A stretch of 64,000 nt of DNA, taken from NCBI RefSeq assembly GCF_000210295.1, contig NC_026744.1, forward strand, positions 1-64,000, in the 5' to 3' direction. Each line of letters begins with the position of its first letter. Position 1 is the first letter of the stretch. The position numbers and the translations under genes were made by a program. The notes below the pieces were generated by a model. The model made no database searches and was not told where the DNA came from. It saw nothing but the letters and a program-made list of their open reading frames with translations. Positions 49,477 to 57,708 of this stretch are shown piece after piece. Source of the DNA: Trypanosoma brucei gambiense DAL972. Taxonomy: Eukaryota > Euglenozoa > Kinetoplastea > Trypanosomatida > Trypanosomatidae.

Positions 49477-50137
49477 GATTCCAACCTTTGCACAGTGGCG
49501 AGGTCACACTCTGCGTAAATATGGGCAATAGAATTTTAAAATGGTTAATTAGTTACACAGGAAAGGAAGTGTATTTTTCTTTTTTTTTTTTTGAGGGGTG
49601 CGGAAGGAAGAAAACGGGGAAGCGCCATTCGTAGATGCAGCGGAAATGGATAAGACGCATCATGTAAACGGGGGATAAAGGGAAGCGTTTCCCAATGCAT
49701 GAGGAGCAGAAGTGATTAAATGGGAGCAAAGGACGCAAAAAATAAAAGCAGGAAAGAAACTACTAAAGCAGTAGTAACAAAACTTCAATATGTTGAAAGA
49801 AATACCAAACCCAAATGTTCCCGCTTTGAAGTTACAGCGACAACAGTAACGCAAAATAGTCGGTTTCCACCACTACATGTGTGTCTAAGAGTGTCTCCAC
49901 TATAAATGTCGACACAATCTATGGTTGCCTCTCACGACAAGATATTGGAAGGGAGGGGACACATACATTTGAAAAATTGTATATTAGCCCTTATTTCTTC
50001 ATTGGACCCTGTTCACTCATATTGAATCCCTTCACAACTCGACAGAACAAAGCGATATGAGAGAAGCCAGAAAATAAGGGGAAATTTTGCTTACTCCTAT
50101 CGTATGAAAGAATCAAAATCCCATTACCTCGTTTGCT
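49477..50137 (-). other. Spacer, 3' UTR of the 713-residue gene
   Basis: About 660 bases. A T tract on the plus strand at 49581-49592 has the wrong orientation for a minus-strand acceptor. Short frames are unsupported; no gene. Confidence 0.5.
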
Positions 50138-52279
50138 CTAAGCATCTTCTATATCATATGGTGTTTTTCGTATAATTGGCACATCCATACTAGGAACCAT
50201 AAACTTACTATCGGAGCTCTCTACATCCCAATCATGAAATGCGGGTCCCGTGGAGTCCACATAAGCACCACTACTCTCGTGCGATTGCGTTTTCTTAATG
50301 GAAACTCCACTCTCATTTCCCCCATCTGAAAGTACATTTTCGGCATTGTAATTTAAACCCCCGCCAACGCTGGAAATAGCATTGGCTCCCTCACGACTTA
50401 GACTCACTTTGGCTGGTGGCACCGTCGTCGAACACTCCGCCACAGGAGTACGGCAAAAATCCAGCTTCTCATCGCATGGAAGAGCAGAAAGGATCATTTG
50501 CCGCGAGACAGCAGATTGGCAATTAAGAATGTCGCTGAGCTTATCGTCCATAACTTTATTGTTGTGGGCTGTTAGCCGCCCCACCTTCACAACCGTCTCA
50601 CGAAGCTGCTTCAGTTCCGTACACAGAGGCGGTGCAACTGTCGTGTTCATGTCGTCCAAACTTCGTTGAATATTACGCAGAAGGGCCGCGTGTTCACTTT
50701 TTATTTCTCCCATGGTAATTGATGGGGTTAGTTGTGGAGCATTATATCCTGCATCCCTCACCGCCTTCCTCAAGTCGCCGATCAACTCCTCAGAAGACGC
50801 GCGCATGGACTCTACAGATAATCTTATGGGTAAAAGGCATCCCTGAAGTTCCTTTTTTATCACTTCCAGCACGGTGTCACCAACAATAGCGCGCATCTCC
50901 GCAACCGATGTGGTAACATCGTTGCAGCCCGGAGATGCAGCAGAGTGAACTTCAACGAGATGTGGAGAAGTTCCAGGCGTTCGTGGCAAAACAGGTTGTT
51001 TGCTTCCCGCTGGCGTCCTCTGCGGTGTGATAAAGGGAGCCTCCTGCAAAGCGAACGCGTGTTGCTGCAGAAGCCAACGCAAAGCATATGTTAACTCCTC
51101 CATGGCCTCTGTCTCAAGGGCGTAACGCTCGCAACTGTGAGTAAGGAGAAGTTCATTTAGAAGTAAATCATCGATTTCCGCCTGCATTTCCATCATCAAT
51201 GACTCGTCGGATCCGCCAGCCCTCGGAACCTTCTGCAGTCCTTCCTCTTGGAGATTAAGCTGGTTTCGAAGCGACGCAATCACCTCTTCCTTCTCCTCTA
51301 ACTCCCGTTTTAGCTGTTCGATGGTTTCATCCGCTCGCTTCTTCGACTGATGCAGCTCCGCTAAGAGAGTACTTTTCATACCAGTTGCTGGAGTTGCCCA
51401 ACAATCTTCTTCTTGTTGCCCTGAGTATTGACGTGAAGTTGACGTGCAGCGCTGCGCAGGACAACTCACAGGTCGATCGGTGTACGCTTGATTCCATGTT
51501 TTTTCACTTCGACAGCCATGGTGCGCAACACCCAATTCTTCAGAGTGCCTTTCTACACTTGAGTATTGCTTATGGGCAAGAGCTGACATAGTGTTTGAGC
51601 ACCTTTCTTGAATAACCGTCCTCCAACTGGCTTCCGCAAACACAAGAGCCTCTCGAGTGTTCCGTTCATTTTCTTCAAATAACAACAGTTGTTGCTCACG
51701 GTGAAACTCGGCATCACGTCTGCAAATACTCTGCACTGACGTTAGCTGATATTCGGCTCTATGTAACTTGTCCTGCAAACGGTGCATCTGATCCCCAAGT
51801 GACTGGATCTCACGCTCTTTCAAGATACTTTGCTGACGAGAACGTTCGTACGCCGCACGCATTTCTTCAGCTCGATCAACAGCCTCACTTCGCTCCTCAT
51901 CAAACTGCTTGGCAAGCTGTTGCAGATGATCAATTTCCTGCAAGTAAGACTCTTCAACACCGTGCAGAGCGCCACGATTATTACTCGTTTTCGCACGCTT
52001 ACGGCGACTGGTAGATGAAACTTGTAAATCTTGCGTGCGGGCACCGGAACCAATTGATGACCTCATCCTGACCGGTGGATCAATTCCCTTGTAAGACACA
52101 CCACGACTCGAATTTGCGAATGTTACGTGCGATGACTCCAAAATGTGACTGAAGTCACGTGGGGGCGAATGGCAGGCGCAGTCGCAACCTATCGAAAGTA
52201 GACCACCGTTGTCACGAGGCGTCACACCTTCCTTCCGCGCTGAGGAGGGTACAGTCTCAGCAGGAAACCACATAGTCAT
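50138..52279 (-). CDS. Coiled-coil protein, 713 residues
   Basis: An N-terminal region of about 100 residues with Cys/His (GCDCACHSPP) and basic patches (RRKRAK) is followed by coiled coils at about 105-210 and 300-360 (RADETIEQLKRELEEKEEVIASLRNQL). A Pro/Thr/Ser-rich linker near 425 (TPQRTPAGSKQPVLPRTPG) precedes a second helical block at about 460-590 and an acidic, disordered tail. No enzyme domain is seen. The T tract and AG at 52302-52301 leave a 21-base 5' UTR before the ATG at 52279, and another in-frame ATG follows two codons later. It adjoins the 984-residue coiled-coil gene; both may be cytoskeletal. Confidence 0.83.
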   Translation of the reverse strand: MTMWFPAETVPSSARKEGVTPRDNGGLLSIGCDCACHSPPRDFSHILESSHVTFANSSRGVSYKGIDPPVRMRSSIGSGARTQDLQVSSTSRRKRAKTSNNRGALHGVEESYLQEIDHLQQLAKQFDEERSEAVDRAEEMRAAYERSRQQSILKEREIQSLGDQMHRLQDKLHRAEYQLTSVQSICRRDAEFHREQQLLLFEENERNTREALVFAEASWRTVIQERCSNTMSALAHKQYSSVERHSEELGVAHHGCRSEKTWNQAYTDRPVSCPAQRCTSTSRQYSGQQEEDCWATPATGMKSTLLAELHQSKKRADETIEQLKRELEEKEEVIASLRNQLNLQEEGLQKVPRAGGSDESLMMEMQAEIDDLLLNELLLTHSCERYALETEAMEELTYALRWLLQQHAFALQEAPFITPQRTPAGSKQPVLPRTPGTSPHLVEVHSAASPGCNDVTTSVAEMRAIVGDTVLEVIKKELQGCLLPIRLSVESMRASSEELIGDLRKAVRDAGYNAPQLTPSITMGEIKSEHAALLRNIQRSLDDMNTTVAPPLCTELKQLRETVVKVGRLTAHNNKVMDDKLSDILNCQSAVSRQMILSALPCDEKLDFCRTPVAECSTTVPPAKVSLSREGANAISSVGGGLNYNAENVLSDGGNESGVSIKKTQSHESSGAYVDSTGPAFHDWDVESSDSKFMVPSMDVPIIRKTPYDIEDA

Positions 52280-52300
52280 TTGGTAAAGGAGAGAGCACAA

Positions 52301-52313
52301 CTAAAAAAAAGAG
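52301..52313 (-). promoter_or_regulatory. Splice acceptor for the 713-residue coiled-coil gene
   Basis: An eight-T tract directly followed by AG on the coding strand, 21 bases before the first ATG. It excludes the TTG-initiated upstream extension. Confidence 0.65.
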
Positions 52314-52362
52314 GTAAACAAAAAATATATAACTACCTAATACAAAGATGTGGTAAAATACA

Positions 52363-52387
52363 AATATATATATATATATATATATAT
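52363..52387. repeat. TA microsatellite
   Basis: About 25 alternating T and A bases in the spacer. Confidence 0.8.
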
Positions 52388-52943
52388 GACGTGTGGAGGC
52401 AACTGCACTGCTTGAGCAGAATGAAACAAACAGAAATAAAGCAAGACTAACCATCTCACGAATATTTTTGAACAGAAAAGTGCATTGATTCCGCAAATAA
52501 CAATAACCAAGAAAATATAATAATGTGGACTGCCGCCACACGCCTACAGTTACACGAAACAAAATAACAGTGTTGACAATAGCACCTTTATAAAGGAGGG
52601 CGGCTAGAAAAATGTTGCGAACACGTACGACCATCAGAAATAAATAATACAAGCACTGCGCTAAATGAATAAACAAAGGATGGGGGAGCGTAACGTTAAG
52701 CGTACACAGTGGACCCTGAACTTTGTAAACGCATCTTCTAGGAAGTTTAGTTAGGGGGGCGTGACGTTAAACACATCCTCTCAGCGCCAAGGCCATAATG
52801 AACGACAAAAACGACCCAGGTGAAAAAAAGACACCCTATACCAGAGGAAGAAAAGAATAAGATCTGCCACATAATACCATGGTCGTGTTTAACGTCAACC
52901 ACAACAATGGCAGTTGCACGTATCGTACGAGTAAATTATGGAA

Positions 52944-54251
52944 TTAAAACTGCCGACGAGGGTTCAGGACTGCTTTACCCCCACCATAACCTCCGTTACG
53001 ACCCACTGGAGGTCCCTTAACGTAATTCTGAGCAGCAATCATTTGACCCCGTGGCACCGGCAGAAGAGGTGGTCGCACCATTTGCCTCCCGCCTGTTTGG
53101 CGAGGTGTTAAACCCACCGCTGGACGCTGCCTCCCATGGCGCGCATCTCGTTTAGACATGTCCTGCACAGCCGCTGTTGGTAAATAACCACTCGCCAAGT
53201 AACATATACCCTCCCCTATCTCCGGTTTCAATGGAATTCCATCCCGCATCTTCGAAAGTGGAACGCTCTGCGGACCCCTTAAATCAGTTTCCTCAAGGAA
53301 CACGCCATGCTTCATCCACTGTATGAAACAAAGCGAATCACCGGTACCATCGTCAACGGGTAAAAGAAGTTGACCAAAACCAAATACAGCGGAGCACCGC
53401 TGCAGAACAACGATAATTATAACTGGTCCCCTGTCCATTACTTTATAAAAAGCACGCTGGTTCTCTGGCTCAGTTCGAAAAAAACCGGCTTCGACGGACC
53501 TCTCAGCATCCTCTCTCGACATCACCACAACAAAGTAATAAGCGTCCAAGTTTACAACACTCGTGTCCAGTGGTGCATGAAGAATGGGCATGGTTGCCAA
53601 TCCATCACCCTTCCGCACTTCCGTGTTGTTAACGTGTTTCCCGTTCCCACACTGATCAATACACGCTTTCAACTGAGGTCCGAGGTCAGCGACTGAACTA
53701 GACGGTTGTAACAACGATTCAGTGATTGATCGGAACATTGCGGGTGTGGGAATGATGTCACTAAGGGCGACATGTATGAAGTTGCGGGGGAAAAATTCCA
53801 TGACAGGTGGTACTAAAAGCAGCTTTGCGGGATCTTGTAACACGACCCAACCGCGTCCCGTGCACACACCTGTGGGATCCGTAAAGATGTCGGCTTCCGC
53901 TACCATGTCGAATGCTTCAAAAAAGCGCCCGAGCATTTCAGCTGTTGTGTTCGGGGGTAAATTCGATACATACGCGCAAACATAACCGCCGGTGACGGGG
54001 ACAAGATCACCAGTTGCGGGATCGGGTACGTATGCCTCGTAATGCGCATATGGAAGTAATCTGCATGCAGTGACACCACGCTCTGTAGCATCAGTAGATA
54101 ACGGTACTTCCTGTGGTGGGACGCTACCTGGATCAAAGAGGAGAGTCCCCTCAGGAAGTCTTGGATACAAAGCTAAACGACCATCCTCGAGGAGATTAAA
54201 CTTCTCACCATTGACATAAACAAACGAAGAATCACTTTCTTTCTCCTCCAT
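52944..54251 (-). CDS. RNA-binding protein with RRM and divergent YTH-like domain
   Basis: A 435-residue protein. An RRM lies at about 90-163, with RNP2-like YVCAYVSNL and RNP1-like GRGWVVLQ. The region 236-352 follows the order of a YTH domain: AYYFVVVMSREDAERSVEAGFF (first strand and helix), ENQRAFYKVMDRGPVIIIVV, VFGFGQLLLPV, FIQWMK and KMRDGIPLKPEIGEGICYL, matching the RDGQELxPxxGxxLL end of YTH proteins. YTH domains read N6-methyladenosine through an aromatic cage; the first cage Trp is replaced by Phe here. The C-terminal 80 residues are Arg/Gly/Pro-rich. The frame extends upstream only from GTG; the first ATG is at 54251. Confidence 0.8.
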   Translation of the reverse strand: MEEKESDSSFVYVNGEKFNLLEDGRLALYPRLPEGTLLFDPGSVPPQEVPLSTDATERGVTACRLLPYAHYEAYVPDPATGDLVPVTGGYVCAYVSNLPPNTTAEMLGRFFEAFDMVAEADIFTDPTGVCTGRGWVVLQDPAKLLLVPPVMEFFPRNFIHVALSDIIPTPAMFRSITESLLQPSSSVADLGPQLKACIDQCGNGKHVNNTEVRKGDGLATMPILHAPLDTSVVNLDAYYFVVVMSREDAERSVEAGFFRTEPENQRAFYKVMDRGPVIIIVVLQRCSAVFGFGQLLLPVDDGTGDSLCFIQWMKHGVFLEETDLRGPQSVPLSKMRDGIPLKPEIGEGICYLASGYLPTAAVQDMSKRDARHGRQRPAVGLTPRQTGGRQMVRPPLLPVPRGQMIAAQNYVKGPPVGRNGGYGGGKAVLNPRRQF

Positions 54252-55010
54252 TTTTTTTTGTGTGTGTGTGATAGTTGGTAGTGTAATACAAGCCAGCCTC
54301 ACCACAATTACCGATTCAATCCCCTTTCCCAAATCCCTCGCTCGAACTAGGCTGCTACCTTCAGAGTGTCCCTCCACCACAAATATATATATATATATAT
54401 ATATATTTATTTATTTGTGCCTGTGTGTATGCAGGATTGTACCAACGCACAAAACTGCCTGATACGTAAGAAATAAGTAACAAATTAAATATACCCGCGC
54501 TACTCCGTTACAGGTTATACAATCCGACGAAATGAGGGATACTCTTTCCCTCTTCCCCTCCCTAAATCTCTCCTCGCCTAAGCCCCTGCACCTCAGTCAC
54601 CTTCCCTTCACCCCCTTTCTGGCTCCTTTTTTGTTTTTGTTTTAGTCCAATCAAAACTTTTTAACCTAAGCCCCGGTTCGGGAGACGTCGTAGAAAACGA
54701 AGGAAGGGAGAGATAATCAGCAGGTACGTGATGAGAAAAAAAAAATAAAGATCAAGAAACAAAACAAAACACAGCGCTCGACAATGACATTAGCTTGCCG
54801 CACGAAGCCAACGGCACCGTTATTAAACCAAAATTGTTAACCGCTTAGGAAGATTCTTCTTTTATCTTTGTTTTTTCCCTCCATAAAACAGTCCACACAT
54901 TTCTGTCTTTCATGTTTTATCTGGAACAAAAACACGCAAACAGGGACAGGTCCTCAGAATCACTGCGATATAAACATATGGAATGTCACTTTCACATACT
55001 CCAACCCCAA
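54252..55010 (-). other. Spacer, 3' UTR of DPH6
   Basis: A TA run at 54383-54407 and a strong C/T-rich block on the coding strand around 54700-54765 that could be the pyrimidine tract of the RRM-YTH gene, which would give a long 5' UTR. The plus strand is C-rich near 54540-54620. No gene. Confidence 0.5.
54383..54407. repeat. TA microsatellite
   Basis: About 25 alternating A and T bases upstream of the RRM-YTH gene. Confidence 0.8.
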
Positions 55011-56810
55011 TCAAGTACCTTCCCGCTCATCTGCAGTGATTCGTCTCTCAAATATGGCCTCAACGGCAGCACCACACAAAAGTCGCACCACCGGTAATAC
55101 CCGACACACCACATATTTCCCAGGGACTCCACTCAAATTCGTTACCCTATAGAAAATAAGTTCTCTTCCTCCACCATGTTTCGCACTACACCAACGCCAC
55201 AGCGGGCCGAGAAGAGGTGCAAATCGCATATCAGTTAGCAAAAAAGTGACATGTGTTACTTCGTTAGGTTGAATCCTAAAATACGTTAGCCCATTTACAC
55301 TGTTGGCGTACATGAAGGCAAATTGTGCAATAAACTCCTTCACCGTCCCCTCGTCAGGTATCCCAATGGAATGGCAAACCTCAGAGATCGAAGTTACATT
55401 TAAATCTCCCATGTCCGCCACGGTTGCTAACTGATGAGTGGTGGAAACCAACCCAACACATCCGGACACAATCGTGCGGCACTCGTTTGCAACTGTCAGC
55501 ATATTTGAAAAGGAATATGGTCCCAACGATGGGGCGCCCCAGCAACTGGTGCTGCGAACCACCATAGTTGAACGATCGATGGAGCACTGCGGTGCAGTAA
55601 GAACTTCGAGTCGGAATGCAGAGAGGGAATTCATCTCGGCGAAAGAGCAACCGGGAGGGCACACGTCAGGAAAGGCAATCGAGAACGCAGCGCAAAAACA
55701 GTCAAAGAGATCCACATCAGGTGATAACACTAACACGAAAAATACTTCATGAGTAATTTTCGAAGCGTCTTCGATAGCCTTCCGAAGTACATCCTCAAGG
55801 ATACGCTGCTGTGCTCCTCTGTCTGATGTAATACAGGCGTCGTACACCCCGCACGTACACGCCCAATACACCACATCTCCCTCAGACTTACGAGTTTGGA
55901 ATGCTGCTTTGTTTTCATTCATTTGTAAATCCTCGAAGATAAGTTGATCAAGAGAAGGAAGATGCTTCATCCGATCCGATGGAAATGTAAAGAGCGACAG
56001 TTGCTGCAGTATGTGCTTATCGGCAACCTTCTCCTCATCTGTTTTTGCACGTTGAGCAACTTTAAGTACCGCATGACCGGAAGGAGAGTAGTCATTGTTA
56101 TCCACAATTACAGGGCGCAGTTCAACAACTTCCAAACGCTTCTCCCTAAAGAGAGGACAATCAAGCACAATTGTCTCAAACTCGCCTCCTTCACCCGCTG
56201 CGTGCGCACCATACAAGCGCTGAATACTCTCTAGTTCTGGACGTGCAGCAAAAAGGGACATGCCAAGATGCTTTTGCGGTACAAGACCTACTGTTGCCGT
56301 CTTGACCAGTATAGCTTCCACGCGCAGAATGGTGGCGATGTCAAGGATCTCCTCAGCGGGCCGCTGCCACAAAAATGCAAGTGAACGGAGTTTCAAGCGG
56401 CTGCACACATCTTCCACGCGGTGGCGCTGGTAATTAGACAATATGGCGCCCGAAGTGACCGCTTCCACCTCAGGAAACTCCTCCTTCACAGAGCGAAGCA
56501 GCCTGTAGAGGGCTTCAATTTCATCGCCTTCATCCCGCTTGCTCGTGTAATGAAGATCCTGCACCTTCGCCTGGTCAGCGCGAATGTAGCCTCTGCGAAA
56601 CGGCAGTTGCATGCACGCGGCGATTTCCTCCACAACCTCATGACCTACTGTTTGGAAAGAATAAGAATCAACCTCATGCACAGTTTCCCGTCCATCGTCG
56701 CATTCGGGAGCGATGTTCGCCACAACTACTGGGTAGTGCCCATATCGCATCGAGAGGATAATGGAGAGTATACTATCCTTTCCCCCGGAGATGAGGGCAA
56801 TGGTCTTCAT
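55011..56810 (-). CDS. DPH6: Diphthine-ammonia ligase DPH6 with RidA-like tail
   Basis: A 599-residue enzyme for the last step of diphthamide synthesis on elongation factor 2: ATP-dependent amidation of diphthine. The N-terminal adenine-nucleotide alpha-hydrolase domain opens with ALISGGKDSILS (PP-loop SGGKDS at 8-13) and contains the hallmark EAVTSGAILSNYQRHRVEDVC, LWQRPAEEIL and AGEGGEFETIVLDCP. The C-terminal 300 residues resemble the two YjgF/RidA-type domains found in eukaryotic DPH6. Length is like the yeast enzyme. The start is an ATG. Confidence 0.93.
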   Translation of the reverse strand: MKTIALISGGKDSILSIILSMRYGHYPVVVANIAPECDDGRETVHEVDSYSFQTVGHEVVEEIAACMQLPFRRGYIRADQAKVQDLHYTSKRDEGDEIEALYRLLRSVKEEFPEVEAVTSGAILSNYQRHRVEDVCSRLKLRSLAFLWQRPAEEILDIATILRVEAILVKTATVGLVPQKHLGMSLFAARPELESIQRLYGAHAAGEGGEFETIVLDCPLFREKRLEVVELRPVIVDNNDYSPSGHAVLKVAQRAKTDEEKVADKHILQQLSLFTFPSDRMKHLPSLDQLIFEDLQMNENKAAFQTRKSEGDVVYWACTCGVYDACITSDRGAQQRILEDVLRKAIEDASKITHEVFFVLVLSPDVDLFDCFCAAFSIAFPDVCPPGCSFAEMNSLSAFRLEVLTAPQCSIDRSTMVVRSTSCWGAPSLGPYSFSNMLTVANECRTIVSGCVGLVSTTHQLATVADMGDLNVTSISEVCHSIGIPDEGTVKEFIAQFAFMYANSVNGLTYFRIQPNEVTHVTFLLTDMRFAPLLGPLWRWCSAKHGGGRELIFYRVTNLSGVPGKYVVCRVLPVVRLLCGAAVEAIFERRITADEREGT

Positions 56811-57149
56811 CGCCTACGGCTGAGAAAAATAACGTTGAAAACAGAAATAATGAGAAGAGAACGTCAGCGATCCAAACATTTCATCACACGGATGAAAATA
56901 TGGACGGCACAGTTATTTACTGCTTCCTCAATCATCTACCGCCGGAGCCAATACAAGAGTTGGGAGAACGGATATACACAACAAGGGGATAACAATAACA
57001 ATATGTATGTGTATATGTGTGCGAGCACGACCGGCAGGCGAATGAAGGCTCTAAGACGAACAATGGAGCCAGTTAACAAGAAGGAAGTTGAATAAGCAGC
57101 TCCTAACGGTGATAAAAAGAGCGTTGTAACAATCCAGAGGCGTTTCACC
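56811..57149 (-). other. Spacer, 3' UTR of the 92-residue gene
   Basis: About 340 bases; short frames only, no gene. Confidence 0.5.
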
Positions 57150-57428
57150 TTATGGCTGACAACTGCGATACCACCCAACATACTGCTTTACCGTGTATGC
57201 GGCAATGGAGCATGCAAGCAAGCCCCTGAACACGTTGCTGTCCACCTCTTGAAACAACAGGAAGCTGATAACGATAAAACCGGCTCTCCTCTCGTCTGCC
57301 GTCAGTCCGAGAAAAGTCCCCTCCTCGGGCTCCCTGCCGTGCCCGGTTGCACACCTCTCAGTTGGAGGCAACTGCCCATCAACACTACTGCGCTCATCAG
57401 CCGCATCCGCACCGCTGCTAAGGGTCAT
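57150..57428 (-). CDS. Small hypothetical membrane protein, 92 residues
   Basis: The N-terminal half is acidic and polar (MTLSSGADAADERSSVDG). The C-terminal half has one or two hydrophobic helices (RAGFIVISFLLFQEV and FRGLLACSIAAYTVKQYVGWY). No family was recognised. An in-frame ATG at 57542 would add a hydrophobic leader, but a T tract ending in AG at 57441-57440 puts the mRNA start 11 bases before the ATG at 57428, so the shorter form is preferred. Confidence 0.55.
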   Translation of the reverse strand: MTLSSGADAADERSSVDGQLPPTERCATGHGREPEEGTFLGLTADERRAGFIVISFLLFQEVDSNVFRGLLACSIAAYTVKQYVGWYRSCQP

Positions 57429-57439
57429 TAGGGTAATAT

Positions 57440-57456
57440 CTTCACAAAGAAAAAAA
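57440..57456 (-). promoter_or_regulatory. Splice acceptor that decides the start of the 92-residue gene
   Basis: A T/C tract on the coding strand (complement of 57446-57459) followed within eight bases by AG at 57441-57440. The ATG at 57542 lies upstream of it and would be removed. Confidence 0.6.
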
Positions 57457-57708
57457 AAGTATATGACAACAAATGCGAAAACGGTAAGAGATGTAGATAG
57501 AAAAGAAAAACAAACAGCACAGACACGGCGAGCGCCCGACATACAAGATGGTGTAATGGAATACAGTTTTTATTTTGTTCAGCATTAGGAACCGCGCTGA
57601 GTTTTGACGAGAGTTGTAACTTTTAGATGAAGCAGAAAGGGAACTCTTTGTGATCTCAACAGACGCACCATTGCATATCTTCCACACCTCTTCTATACAC
57701 ACTACCTA

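Larger units (their letters stand above)
52280..52943 (-). other. Spacer with splice acceptor and TA run
   Basis: Acceptor AG at 52302-52301 after a T tract (complement of 52303-52310), a TA run at 52363-52387, and the 3' UTR of the RRM-YTH gene. No gene. Confidence 0.55.
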
